Shown here: in pieces, positions 1 to 8,800 of the stretch
How the letters are laid out: each line of letters starts with the position of its first letter
Numbering within the stretch: position 1 is the stretch's first letter
Origin: an uncultured Ruminiclostridium sp.
Lineage (GTDB): Bacteria; Bacillota; Clostridia; Oscillospirales; Ruminococcaceae
Direction: 5' to 3'
DNA length: 64,000 nucleotides
Assembly (NCBI GenBank): GCA_949878745.1
Contig: CATLBH010000004.1
Coordinates: forward strand, 40,193 to 104,192
Translations under genes and position numbers: made by a program
The notes under the pieces: generated by a model
The model's database searches: none
Seen by the model: the letters and a program-made list of their open reading frames with translations, nothing else
Told to the model about the DNA's origin: nothing

Positions 1-1
1 G

Positions 2-934
2 CCTATTACTACCCAAGAGGAAATATCCGGAGAAATCGGAGCTTTTATAATGTCCGAAAGCGACATAGCAAGTCCCGCCGCACTGAACAACGCCATAGAA
101 AAAGCGAAAGATTCGGGATTTTTACAGGTATTAGTTCCCTTAAAAAACAAAGAAGGAAATCTTCTTTATAAAAGCAATATCAGCTATATAAAAGACACCG
201 ACATTATAACGGGGACTATGCCCGCCGGACAGATAGCCTCTCTTATAAAATCCAACAGTCTTGTGCCCAAGGCCTTGATATCCGCTCTTATGGACAACAA
301 CTCTCCCTCGTACGTGGAGGGGGCGGGCTACCGTTTCGCGGACGACAGCTATTTCTGGCTTGACGCGGCGGCGGCCAACGGAGGAAAAAGATGGCTTGAC
401 CCATTTCTTGACGGAACAAAAAAATACCTTTCCGATTTGTCAAGAGAACTTAAATCCTCGGGCTTTGAGGAAGTTATTCTTTCTCAGCTTCGCTTCCCCG
501 ATTTTACGACCTACGATCAGACAATACTGGACAACAGAAGCTTTACCGATGACAGGTACAAGGCGCTTTCTTCCGTTTACATTGCTTCCTATAACGCTTC
601 GGAAAAGAAAAGCTCCGTATCGGTGGATTTAAAAGACGTGCTTTCCGGTTACGGTCAGAGCTTTTCGGGAACAGCCGAGATATTGAACGATAAGACCTTT
701 ACGGGGACAGTATATCTTTTTACCGCTCCCTCGGAGTATGAAAACCGCCTTGAGGTGGGGGAAAACAAGTTTATAGGTCTTTCACCTAACGTTTACGAAA
801 AAGCGGAAACGCTTATAGGGAAGGCTATGGAGTATATAGGAACGAATGTTTCCGTTTCGGTGGTTATTGATGACGAAGGGCTTAGCGAAGAGGAGGTTGA
901 GGAGTGTTATAAAAGAATTGGGATAGGAGGTTGA
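2..934 (+). CDS. DUF4015-type putative glycoside hydrolase, C-terminal part (5' truncated by window edge)
   Basis: The frame is open from base 2, so the gene enters from outside the window; the first visible ATG at 50 is internal. About 310 residues remain. The segment around residues 140-165 (SRELKSSGFEEVILSQLRFP) resembles the conserved barrel strand of the DUF4015 putative glycosidase family (family form roughly '..E..GFDEIQFDYVRFP'). The preceding helix region (NNAIEKAKDSGFLQVLVPLK) also fits a TIM-barrel enzyme. An extracellular or cell-wall polysaccharide role is inferred, because the N-terminal signal and anchor lie outside the window. The substrate cannot be told. The last about 80 residues form a mixed alpha/beta tail ending in an acidic EEEVEE segment. 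Family assignment is moderate. Confidence 0.6.
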   Translation, partial: PITTQEEISGEIGAFIMSESDIASPAALNNAIEKAKDSGFLQVLVPLKNKEGNLLYKSNISYIKDTDIITGTMPAGQIASLIKSNSLVPKALISALMDNNSPSYVEGAGYRFADDSYFWLDAAAANGGKRWLDPFLDGTKKYLSDLSRELKSSGFEEVILSQLRFPDFTTYDQTILDNRSFTDDRYKALSSVYIASYNASEKKSSVSVDLKDVLSGYGQSFSGTAEILNDKTFTGTVYLFTAPSEYENRLEVGENKFIGLSPNVYEKAETLIGKAMEYIGTNVSVSVVIDDEGLSEEEVEECYKRIGIGG

Positions 935-1203
935 TAAAAGTTTGTTTTAAAGGTTGTATTTTATATGTTGTTTTTAATAAATATGAAGTTTCCATATAAG
1001 AAAAGGTGTAATTTTATATAAAAATATATGGTGAATTTAGATTATCTCATTAAAAGTTCTTATATGTCGGTATAGCCCGTATTCCGGGCTTTCCCGGCAT
1101 TTTAGATATGGGGAGAAGTTCTTATGTATCCTCATAACCTCTTAGAAACTGTTCCAATAGGTGTGTCATTCCAACAGTCTAAAAAACTAAATGAGGTGCA
1201 GCA
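935..1203. other. AT-rich intergenic region without a gene
   Basis: No convincing reading frame. It holds short imperfect palindromes (around 1077-1100, CCCGTATTCCGGGC) and, at 1142-1159, a sequence resembling an IS5-type terminal repeat (listed separately). A plausible ribosome binding site, GAGGTG, precedes the ATG at 1204. Confidence 0.5.
1142..1159 (+). repeat. Relic IS5-like terminal repeat, copy 1
   Basis: TTAGAAACTGTTCCAATA matches 15 of 18 positions of the terminal inverted repeat of the complete IS5-family element at 52350-53197 (TAAGAACCTGTACCAATA). The same 20-mer, including the following GG, occurs at 5571-5590. No transposase is attached, so it may be a solo end or part of a small non-autonomous element. 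Confidence 0.5.
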
Positions 1204-2229
1204 ATGTATGACGTTATAGTTGTAGGCGCAGGAGCTACCGGGTGTACTGCGGCAAAAACGCTGTCAGAAAATGGATATAATGTTTTGCAGATAGAGAAAT
1301 TCAAAATGCCCCGATATAAATCCTGTTCGGGGCAGCTGATAAAAAAGACTGTCGATTTGGTGCAGGAATATTTCGGCGCGGCGGTTCCGGCTTCGGTGAT
1401 GTGTACTCCCACTGAAAACAGGGGAATGATCTTTACAAACGACAAAGGGAAAGTGTTCAGATTTGAACAGCCGGGATTGAATGTATGGCGCAGTTCTTTT
1501 GATAATTGGCTTGCCATGAAAGCGTCAGAATGTGGCGTTGAAGTCCGGGATTGCACCACCGTACTTTTGTGTGAGGAAAATAACGGAATAGTAAACGTGA
1601 CGCTTCGCGGGGAGAAAACCTATACTGAAACAGCAAAATTTGTTATTGACTGTGAGGGTGTTGTCGGGAGATTGAAACGAAAAATACTTAACAATACACC
1701 GCAATACATAACGACTTTTCAGACATATAATCAAGGCAGCATAGATTTAGATTATCATTACTTCTATGCCTATTTACAGCCGGAACTATCGGAATATGAC
1801 GCATGGTTTAATGTGAAGGACAATCTTCTTGTGCTGGGGGTATCGGTAAAGGATAATGAAAAGATAGGTGTTTATCACCAGCGTTTTCTTGACTACATGA
1901 AAGAACATTATAATTTGCACATTGATAAACAGACGAAAGCGGATAAATGGCTAATGCCGCATATTCTCCCCGGCTGCAATATTGACTATGGTGTTGGACG
2001 GGTGTTGTTTGCGGGTGAGATCGCAGGATTTCTTAACCCTATGGGCGAGGGGATTTCTGCCGGAATGGAAAGCGGCTATTGTGTAGCACAAGCGGTCATG
2101 CACCATTTTGACAATGTAGAAATGATATATTCTGACTATAAAGAAAGGGTGGAGCCGTTGCATAGCTATATGAAAAGGCAATGGAGCTTTGTTGCTAAAA
2201 TAACAGACGCATTTAGCGATATGAAATGA
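1204..2229 (+). CDS. FAD-dependent oxidoreductase, geranylgeranyl-reductase-like family
   Basis: 341 residues. The N-terminus has a Rossmann dinucleotide-binding motif (VVGAGATGCTAA, residues 6-17) followed by an acidic strand end (IEK, about residue 36) typical of FAD-binding proteins. The C-terminal half has the second FAD motif, VLFAGEIAGFLNPMGEGISAG, where the GE-AG-NP-GEGI pattern is the signature of geranylgeranyl reductase and related flavoproteins. The conserved SCSG after the adenine-binding strand also fits this group. The enzyme presumably reduces or oxidises a lipid or small hydrophobic substrate; the substrate is unknown. It is monocistronic, with a terminator at 2235-2278. Codon choice looks less GC-rich at third positions than its neighbours, and an IS-like relic lies just upstream, so acquisition by transfer is possible but unproven. 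Confidence 0.75.
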   Translation: MYDVIVVGAGATGCTAAKTLSENGYNVLQIEKFKMPRYKSCSGQLIKKTVDLVQEYFGAAVPASVMCTPTENRGMIFTNDKGKVFRFEQPGLNVWRSSFDNWLAMKASECGVEVRDCTTVLLCEENNGIVNVTLRGEKTYTETAKFVIDCEGVVGRLKRKILNNTPQYITTFQTYNQGSIDLDYHYFYAYLQPELSEYDAWFNVKDNLLVLGVSVKDNEKIGVYHQRFLDYMKEHYNLHIDKQTKADKWLMPHILPGCNIDYGVGRVLFAGEIAGFLNPMGEGISAGMESGYCVAQAVMHHFDNVEMIYSDYKERVEPLHSYMKRQWSFVAKITDAFSDMK

Positions 2230-2234
2230 AAAGA

Positions 2235-2278
2235 GCCGGAACGCGGCAGCTATCAGACAGCCACCGCGTCCCGGTTTT
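2235..2278 (+). terminator. Rho-independent terminator of the FAD oxidoreductase gene
   Basis: The inverted arms CCGGAACGCGG and CCGCGTCCCGG (one mismatch) are followed by TTTT, 6 bases after the stop codon. Confidence 0.75.
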
Positions 2279-2307
2279 CTCATTGGTGCAGAGATTGGCT
2301 TGTTATA

Positions 2308-2474
2308 CTAAGGAACCACTGATTAAATCGGATGCGCACATCTTGCTTGCATATTTTCCGTCAGATTGCACAACTTCTCCTTGACGGGCGCTAGCCCGCC
2401 TGCGTCGAATTTGTACAATCTGACGAAAAATCTGCCGCGCAATATGCACACACCGATTTAATCAGCGGTTCCCT
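2308..2474. repeat. Family B palindromic repeat, copy 1
   Basis: The ends are inverted: AAGGAACCACTGATTAAATCGG at the left and its near-complement CCGATTTAATCAGCGGTTCC at the right. The interior holds nested palindromes (TGACGGGCGCTAGCCCGCCTGCG; CGTCAGATTG...CAATCTGACG). Related copies lie at 27901-27996 and 29074-29166. The element abuts a family A repeat on its right side. Confidence 0.7.
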
Positions 2475-2528
2475 AATACTAATCTTTGGTCAGATTATAG
2501 AAAAAAATGTTGACCAAAAATTAGTATA
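2475..2528. repeat. Family A palindromic repeat, copy 1
   Basis: TACTAATCTTTGGTCA is followed after a short A-rich centre by TGACCAAAAATTAGTA, an inverted repeat with one mismatch. The same arms recur at 14077-14129 and 14340-14389. Confidence 0.75.
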
Positions 2529-2571
2529 AAACGCCGACACCGCGCCCCCAACAATTTCCACAATTTTCTCA

Positions 2572-2600
2572 TTGACTTTCCCTTAATTGGCTGTTATAAT
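2572..2600 (+). promoter_or_regulatory. Sigma-A promoter for the CAP lipoprotein gene
   Basis: TTGACT, 17-base spacer, perfect TATAAT, about 68 bases before the start codon at 2668. Confidence 0.75.
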
Positions 2601-2667
2601 ATAAATATAAAAAAACGACAAAATCCGAGACATTTAAGAAAATTCTATATATACGGTGATACATATT

Positions 2668-3642
2668 ATGCTTGGAAAAAACATTAAACTCCTTATCCTG
2701 CCGCTATTCCTGTCGGCCGCATTATGTCTGTCCGCGTGCAGCGCGCCTTCCGAAGCTGTCGGAGAGGATTTAAACACCCCTCTTCTCGGCGCCGAAGACC
2801 CTTCCGAAAAAAGCGAAGACAGTATGAAATCGGAACCCGAAAATGCCTCCGAAGAAAAAGAAGAAACCGCCGACGCGGAGGAAACAACAACCGAAGAAAG
2901 AGAAAATGATCCCCAAAGTGAAGAAACCCAACGGTCTTTCGAAAACACACCCGAATCTTCCGAATCCGTTTCGGAACACGCCTCCGCTCCCCCTTCGACT
3001 ACGACTCAGCCCCCTCAAACCTCGGCGGCAACGGAAGCCGTAACCGCTCCCCCCGTTTCCGTGACGGAAAACACATTGCCTCCGGCCACAGAACCTTTGC
3101 CTACGGAGACTGTGGCGACCGAAACCGTTTCGGATCCTGTTTCCGAACCTGTTTCGGAACCCGTTTCCGAACCCGTAACCGAAGCGCCCTCCGACTCCGC
3201 TTTAACTGGAGGAAGATACGACCAGCGTTACTGTACCGAAAAGGAAAAGGAATTTGCGGACAGAGTGTTTGAGCTTACAAACGCGGAAAGAGCCAAAAAC
3301 GGACTTCCCGCTTTTGAAAAAATGGACATTCTGAAAACCGTGGCGCTTACAAGAGCATGGGAGCTTACGGTGGAATACCGCGCGGATCATACCCGCCCCG
3401 ACGGCACCACCTGTACGGGAGCCTTTAACGAAAACGGTATAATTTACGGCGGCTGGGGCGAAAATATAGCCGCGGGACAGGATTCCCCCGAAAGCGTTGT
3501 GAACGCGTGGATGAACAGTCCTTCCCACCGCGCCGCAATCTTAAGCAATGATTACACCTATATGGGCGTTGGCTATTATTACATAAAGGATGATTATCAA
3601 AGCTACTATCATTTCTGGACTCAGGAATTCTATCATTATTAA
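2668..3642 (+). CDS. Secreted lipoprotein with C-terminal CAP (SCP/PR1) domain
   Basis: 324 residues from the ATG at 2668. That start is preferred over an in-frame GTG at 2656 because the GTG lies inside the Shine-Dalgarno sequence GGTGA, which is 8 bases before the ATG. A signal peptide ends in a lipobox (LSAC, Cys about residue 24), so the mature protein should be lipid-anchored outside the cell. Residues about 30-185 are a low-complexity, Glu/Ser/Thr/Pro-rich linker with a VSEP tandem repeat near residues 155-170. The last about 130 residues are a CAP domain. The His of HTRPDG, the Glu of WGEN and the His of PSHR mark the usual CAP cavity. It is followed by a second CAP protein (3825-5438). 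The function of bacterial CAP proteins is largely unknown; cell-surface or matrix interaction is an inference. Confidence 0.88.
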   Translation: MLGKNIKLLILPLFLSAALCLSACSAPSEAVGEDLNTPLLGAEDPSEKSEDSMKSEPENASEEKEETADAEETTTEERENDPQSEETQRSFENTPESSESVSEHASAPPSTTTQPPQTSAATEAVTAPPVSVTENTLPPATEPLPTETVATETVSDPVSEPVSEPVSEPVTEAPSDSALTGGRYDQRYCTEKEKEFADRVFELTNAERAKNGLPAFEKMDILKTVALTRAWELTVEYRADHTRPDGTTCTGAFNENGIIYGGWGENIAAGQDSPESVVNAWMNSPSHRAAILSNDYTYMGVGYYYIKDDYQSYYHFWTQEFYHY

Positions 3643-3824
3643 AAGTTAAAAAATCGGTCTTTGCGGAAGGTTGGCTGTTTTCCGCCAAGGCTTGAAAAAA
3701 ATCGCCTGTTTTACGAGAGAACATTTAATTTAATTTAATTTGATTTGATTAAAACAGGTTGGGACATTCCGAGATAACAAGGGTATGCTTTTCCCTTGTG
3801 TTTTGACAAAAGAAAGGTCGTAAA

Positions 3825-5438
3825 ATGGCTGAATTGCTGAAGGTTTTAAAATTTTTGTGTATAAGTGCGTTTAAAGCTCTTAACCGTATCAGGTATAAGG
3901 GCTTATACGCTTTTTTAAGCGGTGTTATGATTTTCTCCGTCTGCTTTGCGGGAAAAGGCGAGGTACACGGCGCGTTTGACGGCGAAACACGTTTGGCCGC
4001 CATATCCGCCGCCGTAGCGAATAATCTTTCTCCTCTTTCCTCTTATTTTTCGGGAGCAAATAAAACCGCGTCTCAAAGGGTACCCTATGAGAGTTACCCG
4101 AAAAAAGCTTCGTCGCTTAACGGGGATACCGCGGTTTATAACGTTTCCGAAACCTACGGTGCCGTGGAAGCAAACAGCCCGTATAACGCGGAAACTGCCT
4201 TGATTTCCCCCGACGAAGGCGATTCACAAGCCAATGATTTGGGAGCACTAACCGAAACCGCACCCCAACAAGATTCCGAACCCGTATACGACAGCGAAAT
4301 CGACGGCGGCCAAGACGGCATAAGTGCCCCCGAAAAAGAAGAAAAAGAAGAAACCGCGGAAGAATCCGACGAAAGATGGACGGAAACAAAAACAAGCGGA
4401 ATCAAATATATAAACACAGACAAAATTTACAGCCGCGCCGATGCCCTTGAAGGCTCCGAAAAAATAAAGCTCTACCGATTAAACGATGCCGTCAGAATCG
4501 CCGCCATAACCGACACCCATTATTACAAAATCGAAAGCGGCGAATTTATACACGAGGACTATATAAGCGAAGAAGAAACTCCGAAATGGGTCGAAGCCCA
4601 CGCCGAAGGGGTAATGTATATAAACAAAGACGGCGTCTATAGCCGTGAGGAAGCCGTTGAAGGTTCGGTAAAAATAAACCGTTATTCATTTAACGAAAAG
4701 GTATCGGTTACCGCTCTGACGGACACTCACTATTATAAAACCGAAAGCGGCGAGTTTATACACGAGGACTATTTAAGCGCCGAGGAAACCCCGAAATGGA
4801 TCGAAACCCCTGCCGAGGGGGTAATGTACGTAAGAAGCGGCGGCATATACAGCCGAAAGGAAGCGGTGCAAGGCTCCGAAAAGGTAAAGCGCTACGATCT
4901 GAACGATACCGTCAACATAGAAGCTCAAACCGATACGGGCTATTTCAGATTGGACAGCGGCGAGTTTATCCACTCGGATTATCTCAGCCCGACGAAAACG
5001 ACGGACTACCCCCTGAGCGACCTATACGGTCAAAGAGCCCAAACCGATTGGGAACGTGACCTTGCGAATCAGGTGTTTGAGGTCGTGAACGCCGTAAGAG
5101 CCGATTACGGGTTAAACCCCCTCAGACAATTGGACAACCTTACCGCCGCCGCAACGGAAAGAGCGTGGGAAGCCACCTTCAAAACCTCCCACACCCGCCC
5201 CGACGGCACCAAGTGCTTTACCGTACTGGACAAGTACGGACTCTCAAACCCTTCCTCCAAAGCGGAAAATATTGCCAAATGGTACCCCACGGCACAAAAG
5301 GTCGTGGATTGCTGGATGAACGATTACGCCCACAGAGTCAATATTTTGGGGGATTTTGAGTATATGGGAGTGGGCTGTTATTATATCGAGGGAGATTATT
5401 ACGGCTATTACTGGACGCAGATATTTTATACGCCCTAA
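3825..5438 (+). CDS. Secreted CAP-domain protein with three 70-residue tandem repeats
   Basis: 537 residues, start set by AGAAAGG 7 bases before the ATG. A hydrophobic segment at residues about 27-43 is a signal or anchor. Residues about 44-184 are an acidic, low-complexity spacer. Then come three repeats of exactly 70 residues, beginning at Trp185, Trp255 and Trp325. Each has the pattern W-(V/I/T)E, G-(V/I)-(K/M)Y-(I/V), YSR-(A/E/K)-(D/E)A(L/V), SGEFIH-(E/S)DY-(I/L)S and looks like a small beta-rich SH3-like unit. Residues about 411-537 are a CAP domain with HTRPDG, AENIA and YAHR motifs. The first two repeats are the most alike. The repeats may bind cell wall or another surface ligand (inferred). 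The gene lies about 180 bases after the other CAP gene but has its own signals. Confidence 0.87.
   Translation: MAELLKVLKFLCISAFKALNRIRYKGLYAFLSGVMIFSVCFAGKGEVHGAFDGETRLAAISAAVANNLSPLSSYFSGANKTASQRVPYESYPKKASSLNGDTAVYNVSETYGAVEANSPYNAETALISPDEGDSQANDLGALTETAPQQDSEPVYDSEIDGGQDGISAPEKEEKEETAEESDERWTETKTSGIKYINTDKIYSRADALEGSEKIKLYRLNDAVRIAAITDTHYYKIESGEFIHEDYISEEETPKWVEAHAEGVMYINKDGVYSREEAVEGSVKINRYSFNEKVSVTALTDTHYYKTESGEFIHEDYLSAEETPKWIETPAEGVMYVRSGGIYSRKEAVQGSEKVKRYDLNDTVNIEAQTDTGYFRLDSGEFIHSDYLSPTKTTDYPLSDLYGQRAQTDWERDLANQVFEVVNAVRADYGLNPLRQLDNLTAAATERAWEATFKTSHTRPDGTKCFTVLDKYGLSNPSSKAENIAKWYPTAQKVVDCWMNDYAHRVNILGDFEYMGVGCYYIEGDYYGYYWTQIFYTP
4377..5006 (+). repeat. Three in-frame 210-bp tandem repeats within the CAP gene
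   Basis: Units at 4377-4586, 4587-4796 and 4797-5006 encode the three 70-residue modules. The shared nucleotide string around GGCGAATTTATACACGAGGA (GAGTTTATACACGAGGACTA in unit 2) makes the region a candidate for repeat-number variation by slippage or recombination. Confidence 0.85.
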
Positions 5439-5535
5439 TACCAATCCCTTTTTAAACTAACAAAATACACACAGTTTAAAAAGGGATTGCACCCAAAGCA
5501 CTAATCCAACAGTTTTAAAAGGGATTAGTATAAGA
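5436..5535. repeat. Family A palindromic repeat, copy 2 (double hairpin with linker)
   Basis: The first hairpin pairs ATACCAATCCCTTTTTAAACT with AGTTTAAAAAGGGATT. Then comes the linker GCACCCAAAGCACT (5489-5502), then a second half, AATCCAACAGTTTTAAAAGGGATTAGTAT. The linker is the exact reverse complement of the one at 14127-14140. It begins at the stop codon of the CAP gene and could also serve as a terminator. Confidence 0.7.
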
Positions 5536-5570
5536 TGTAGGTAACCAATGGTTTCTTGTTTGACGTATTT

Positions 5571-5588
5571 TTAGAAACTGTTCCAATA
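5571..5588 (+). repeat. Relic IS5-like terminal repeat, copy 2
   Basis: TTAGAAACTGTTCCAATA is identical to 1142-1159 and matches 15 of 18 bases of the IS5 element's terminal repeat. The following bases (5591-5700) share GTGTGC, GCAGG-GGGC and GCCCGTCAAGGA blocks with the inside of the family B copy at 2308-2474, read in reverse, so this may be a decayed compound element. Confidence 0.45.
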
Positions 5589-5775
5589 GGAATGGTGTGC
5601 GGATTTTCGAGCAAATTTTGTTGATGACAAGGCAAAAATCCGCAGGTGGGCAGCTTACGCGATAAGCCCGTCAAGGATTTTTAATGCAGCATTGCATATC
5701 AAATGAAAATTATGTGAAAAGGCGGAATTTCCTTTAAAAAAGGCGGTTCCGCCCAATTTTGTAACCTATTTCCCA

Positions 5776-5804
5776 TTGCAATTTCAAAAAAATTGGTGTA
5801 TAAT
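5776..5804 (+). promoter_or_regulatory. Sigma-A promoter for the activase gene
   Basis: TTGCAA, 17-base spacer, TATAAT. The transcript leader then contains a small hairpin (CGGGCGAAAAGCCCG, 5815-5829). Confidence 0.65.
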
Positions 5805-5856
5805 ATATTCTGTCGGGCGAAAAGCCCGCCTGCTTCAAAAGAAAGGAAATAAAAGT

Positions 5857-8800
5857 ATGTTCCATATAGGACTTGACGTCGGTTCAACGACGGTTAAGAT
5901 AGTTATCCTTGACGAAAACGGAAAAACCGTACATAAAAAATATCAAAGACATTATTCGGACATCAAAAAAACCTTAGCGGAAGTGCTGTCCGAAGGCATA
6001 GACAAGATCGGCGAAAACTTAGCCACCGTGGCTGTGACGGGAAGCGGCGGAATAAACGTGGCCAAATGGCTTGACATACCCTTTGTTCAGGAGGTCACCG
6101 CCGGGGCGGTAGCCATTGAAAAGCTTATTCCCCAAACCGACGTGGCTATCGAACTGGGCGGCGAGGACGCGAAAATCACCTATCTTAAGGGCGGCATAGA
6201 ACAGCGTATGAACGGCACCTGCGCGGGCGGTACCGGCGCCTTCATCGATCAGATGGCGGCTTTGCTGAATACCGACATAACGGGACTTAACGAGCTGGCG
6301 AAAAAAGCGGAAACCATTTACCCCATCGCCTCCCGCTGCGGCGTATTCGCCAAATCCGACATTCAGCCCCTTCTGAACGACGGCGCGAAAAAAAGCGACG
6401 TGGCAGCTTCGGTGTTCCAGTCGGTGGTGAATCAGACCATAAGCGGCTTGGCCTGCGGAAAGCCCATAAGGGGAAAGGTCGCCTTTCTGGGCGGGCCGCT
6501 CCATTATCTTTCCGAGCTGAGAAAGCGTTTTATTGTAACCCTTAACCTTAAAGACGACGAAATAATCTTTCCCGAGGACGCCAATCTGTTTGTGGCTACA
6601 GGCGCTGCGCTGTCGGACAGCAGAGGGGAGGTTGAAACCCCCGCCCTCAGAAAAAAAATAGAAGGTCTGTCAGGCGTACAAACCCACGAGGTGGAAAGAC
6701 TTTCCCCCCTCTTTAAAGACGAAGAGGAAAAACAAACCTTTTTGGACAGACACGCCAAAGCGATTATACCCACCGCCGACTTTGGCTCTCACAAGGGAAA
6801 GTGCTACCTGGGAATAGACGCGGGCTCCACGACGACAAAGGCCGCTCTAATAAACGAAAACGACGAAATTCTCTATTCCTATTACAATAACAATATGGGC
6901 GATCCCCTGAAATCGGTAATCGGTATATTAAAGGAAATATATTCCCTTTTGCCGAAAGAGGCTTACATAGCTAAAGTGACCGCCACGGGCTACGGGGAAC
7001 ACCTTATAAAAGCGGCGCTCAAGGCGGACTTCGGCGAGATAGAGACTATGGCTCATTACAAGGCGGCGGAGCATATGCTGCCCGGCGTGGAGTTTATTCT
7101 CGATATCGGCGGACAGGATATGAAGTGCATAAGGGTAAAAGACGGGGAGATTCAGAGTATTCTCCTTAACGAGGCCTGCTCCAGCGGCTGCGGAAGCTTT
7201 ATAGAAAATTTCGCCGTGGCTTTGGGAATGACCAGCGCGGAATTCGCCCAACTGGGGCTTACCGCCGAGCACCCCGTGGATTTGGGCTCCCGCTGTACCG
7301 TGTTTATGAACAGCCGCGTAAAACAAGCGCAGAAGGAGGGAGCGAGCGTTGCGGATATTTCCGCGGGCTTAAGCTACTCAGTAGTGAAAAACGCCCTGTT
7401 TAAGGTAATAAAAATACGCGATCCCAAGGATATGGGAGAAAAGATAATAGTACAGGGCGGCACCTTTATGAACAACTCGGTGCTGAGAGCCTTTGAACTT
7501 ACCTGCGGAAGAGAGGCGGTAAGACCCGACAAGGCAGGACTTATGGGCGCCTACGGAAGCGCCCTTATCGCCAAGGCGAGAGACGACGGAAAAGGCTCTG
7601 CTATAGCCACTCTCGATAAGCTGGAGGCATTTACCATAACGAAATCCACCGCCCGCTGCGGACGGTGCAGCAACAACTGTCTTTTAACCATAAGCAAATT
7701 CGGCGACGGCACAAGGTTTATCACCAACAACCGCTGTGAAAGGGGCGCGGGCTTGGGCACCAAAAAGTCCGAGCTGCCCAATCTCTTCGATTATAAATAC
7801 AAGCTTCTGTTCGACAGAAAATCTCTTTCCGCCGAGGAAGCGAAAAGGGGCGTGGTGGGGCTTCCCAGAGTGTTGGGAATGTACGAAAACTACCCCTTCT
7901 GGCACACGTTTTTTACCGAGCTTGGCTATAAAGTCCTTTTGTCCCCCGATTCCGGCCGCGACATATACGAAATGGGAATGGAGACTATGCCCAGCGAATC
8001 CGTCTGCTACCCCGCCAAGCTGTCTCACGGCCATATCGAGTGGCTGATACAAAACGGGGCTGAGATCATTTTCTACCCTTCCCTCCCCTACGAAATGGAC
8101 TGCGGCGGAAAGGGCGACAATCATTACAACTGTCCCGTTGTGGCCACCTACGGAGAGGTGATAAAAAACTCCATTCCCGAGCTGAGAGAACATAAGGTCA
8201 GCTTTATGAATCCCTTCCTCCCCATTTACGATAAGGAGCGTATGGCGGAAAGGCTTGTTGAAGAGCTTTCGCCCTTGGGAATAAAGGGAGACGAAATCGG
8301 AGCCGCATTGGCGGCGGCTTATAAAGAGGACGGGAATTTCAAAAACAAAATGCGGGCAAAGGGCGAGGAGGTTTTGGCTCTCCTTGAAAAAACCGGACAA
8401 AAAGGAATAGTTTTGGCGGGAAGACCCTATCATATCGACCCGGAAATAAATCACGGCATACCCGAAATGGTGAACGGCTACGGCTTCGCGGTGCTCACCG
8501 AGGACAGCGTGGCTCATTTGGGCATAGACAAGCTGGCGCGTCCCATAAGAGTGGTGGATCAGTGGATGTATCACAACAGGCTGTACAACGCCGCCGCCGT
8601 GGTGGGTGAAAGGGATTATCTGGAACTTGTGCAGCTTAACAGCTTCGGCTGCGGCCTTGACGCGGTCACCACCGATCAGGTTCAGGAGATAATGCAGGGT
8701 TACGGCAGACTGTACACTGTGCTCAAAATAGACGAGGTAAACAACTTGGGTGCGGCGCGAATACGCCTGCGTTCCCTCATCTCCGTTTCCGAGGAACGAC

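Noticed and set aside
2656..2667. GTG start four codons upstream for the CAP lipoprotein
   Set aside because: The GTG overlaps the Shine-Dalgarno that fits the ATG at 2668 with correct spacing.
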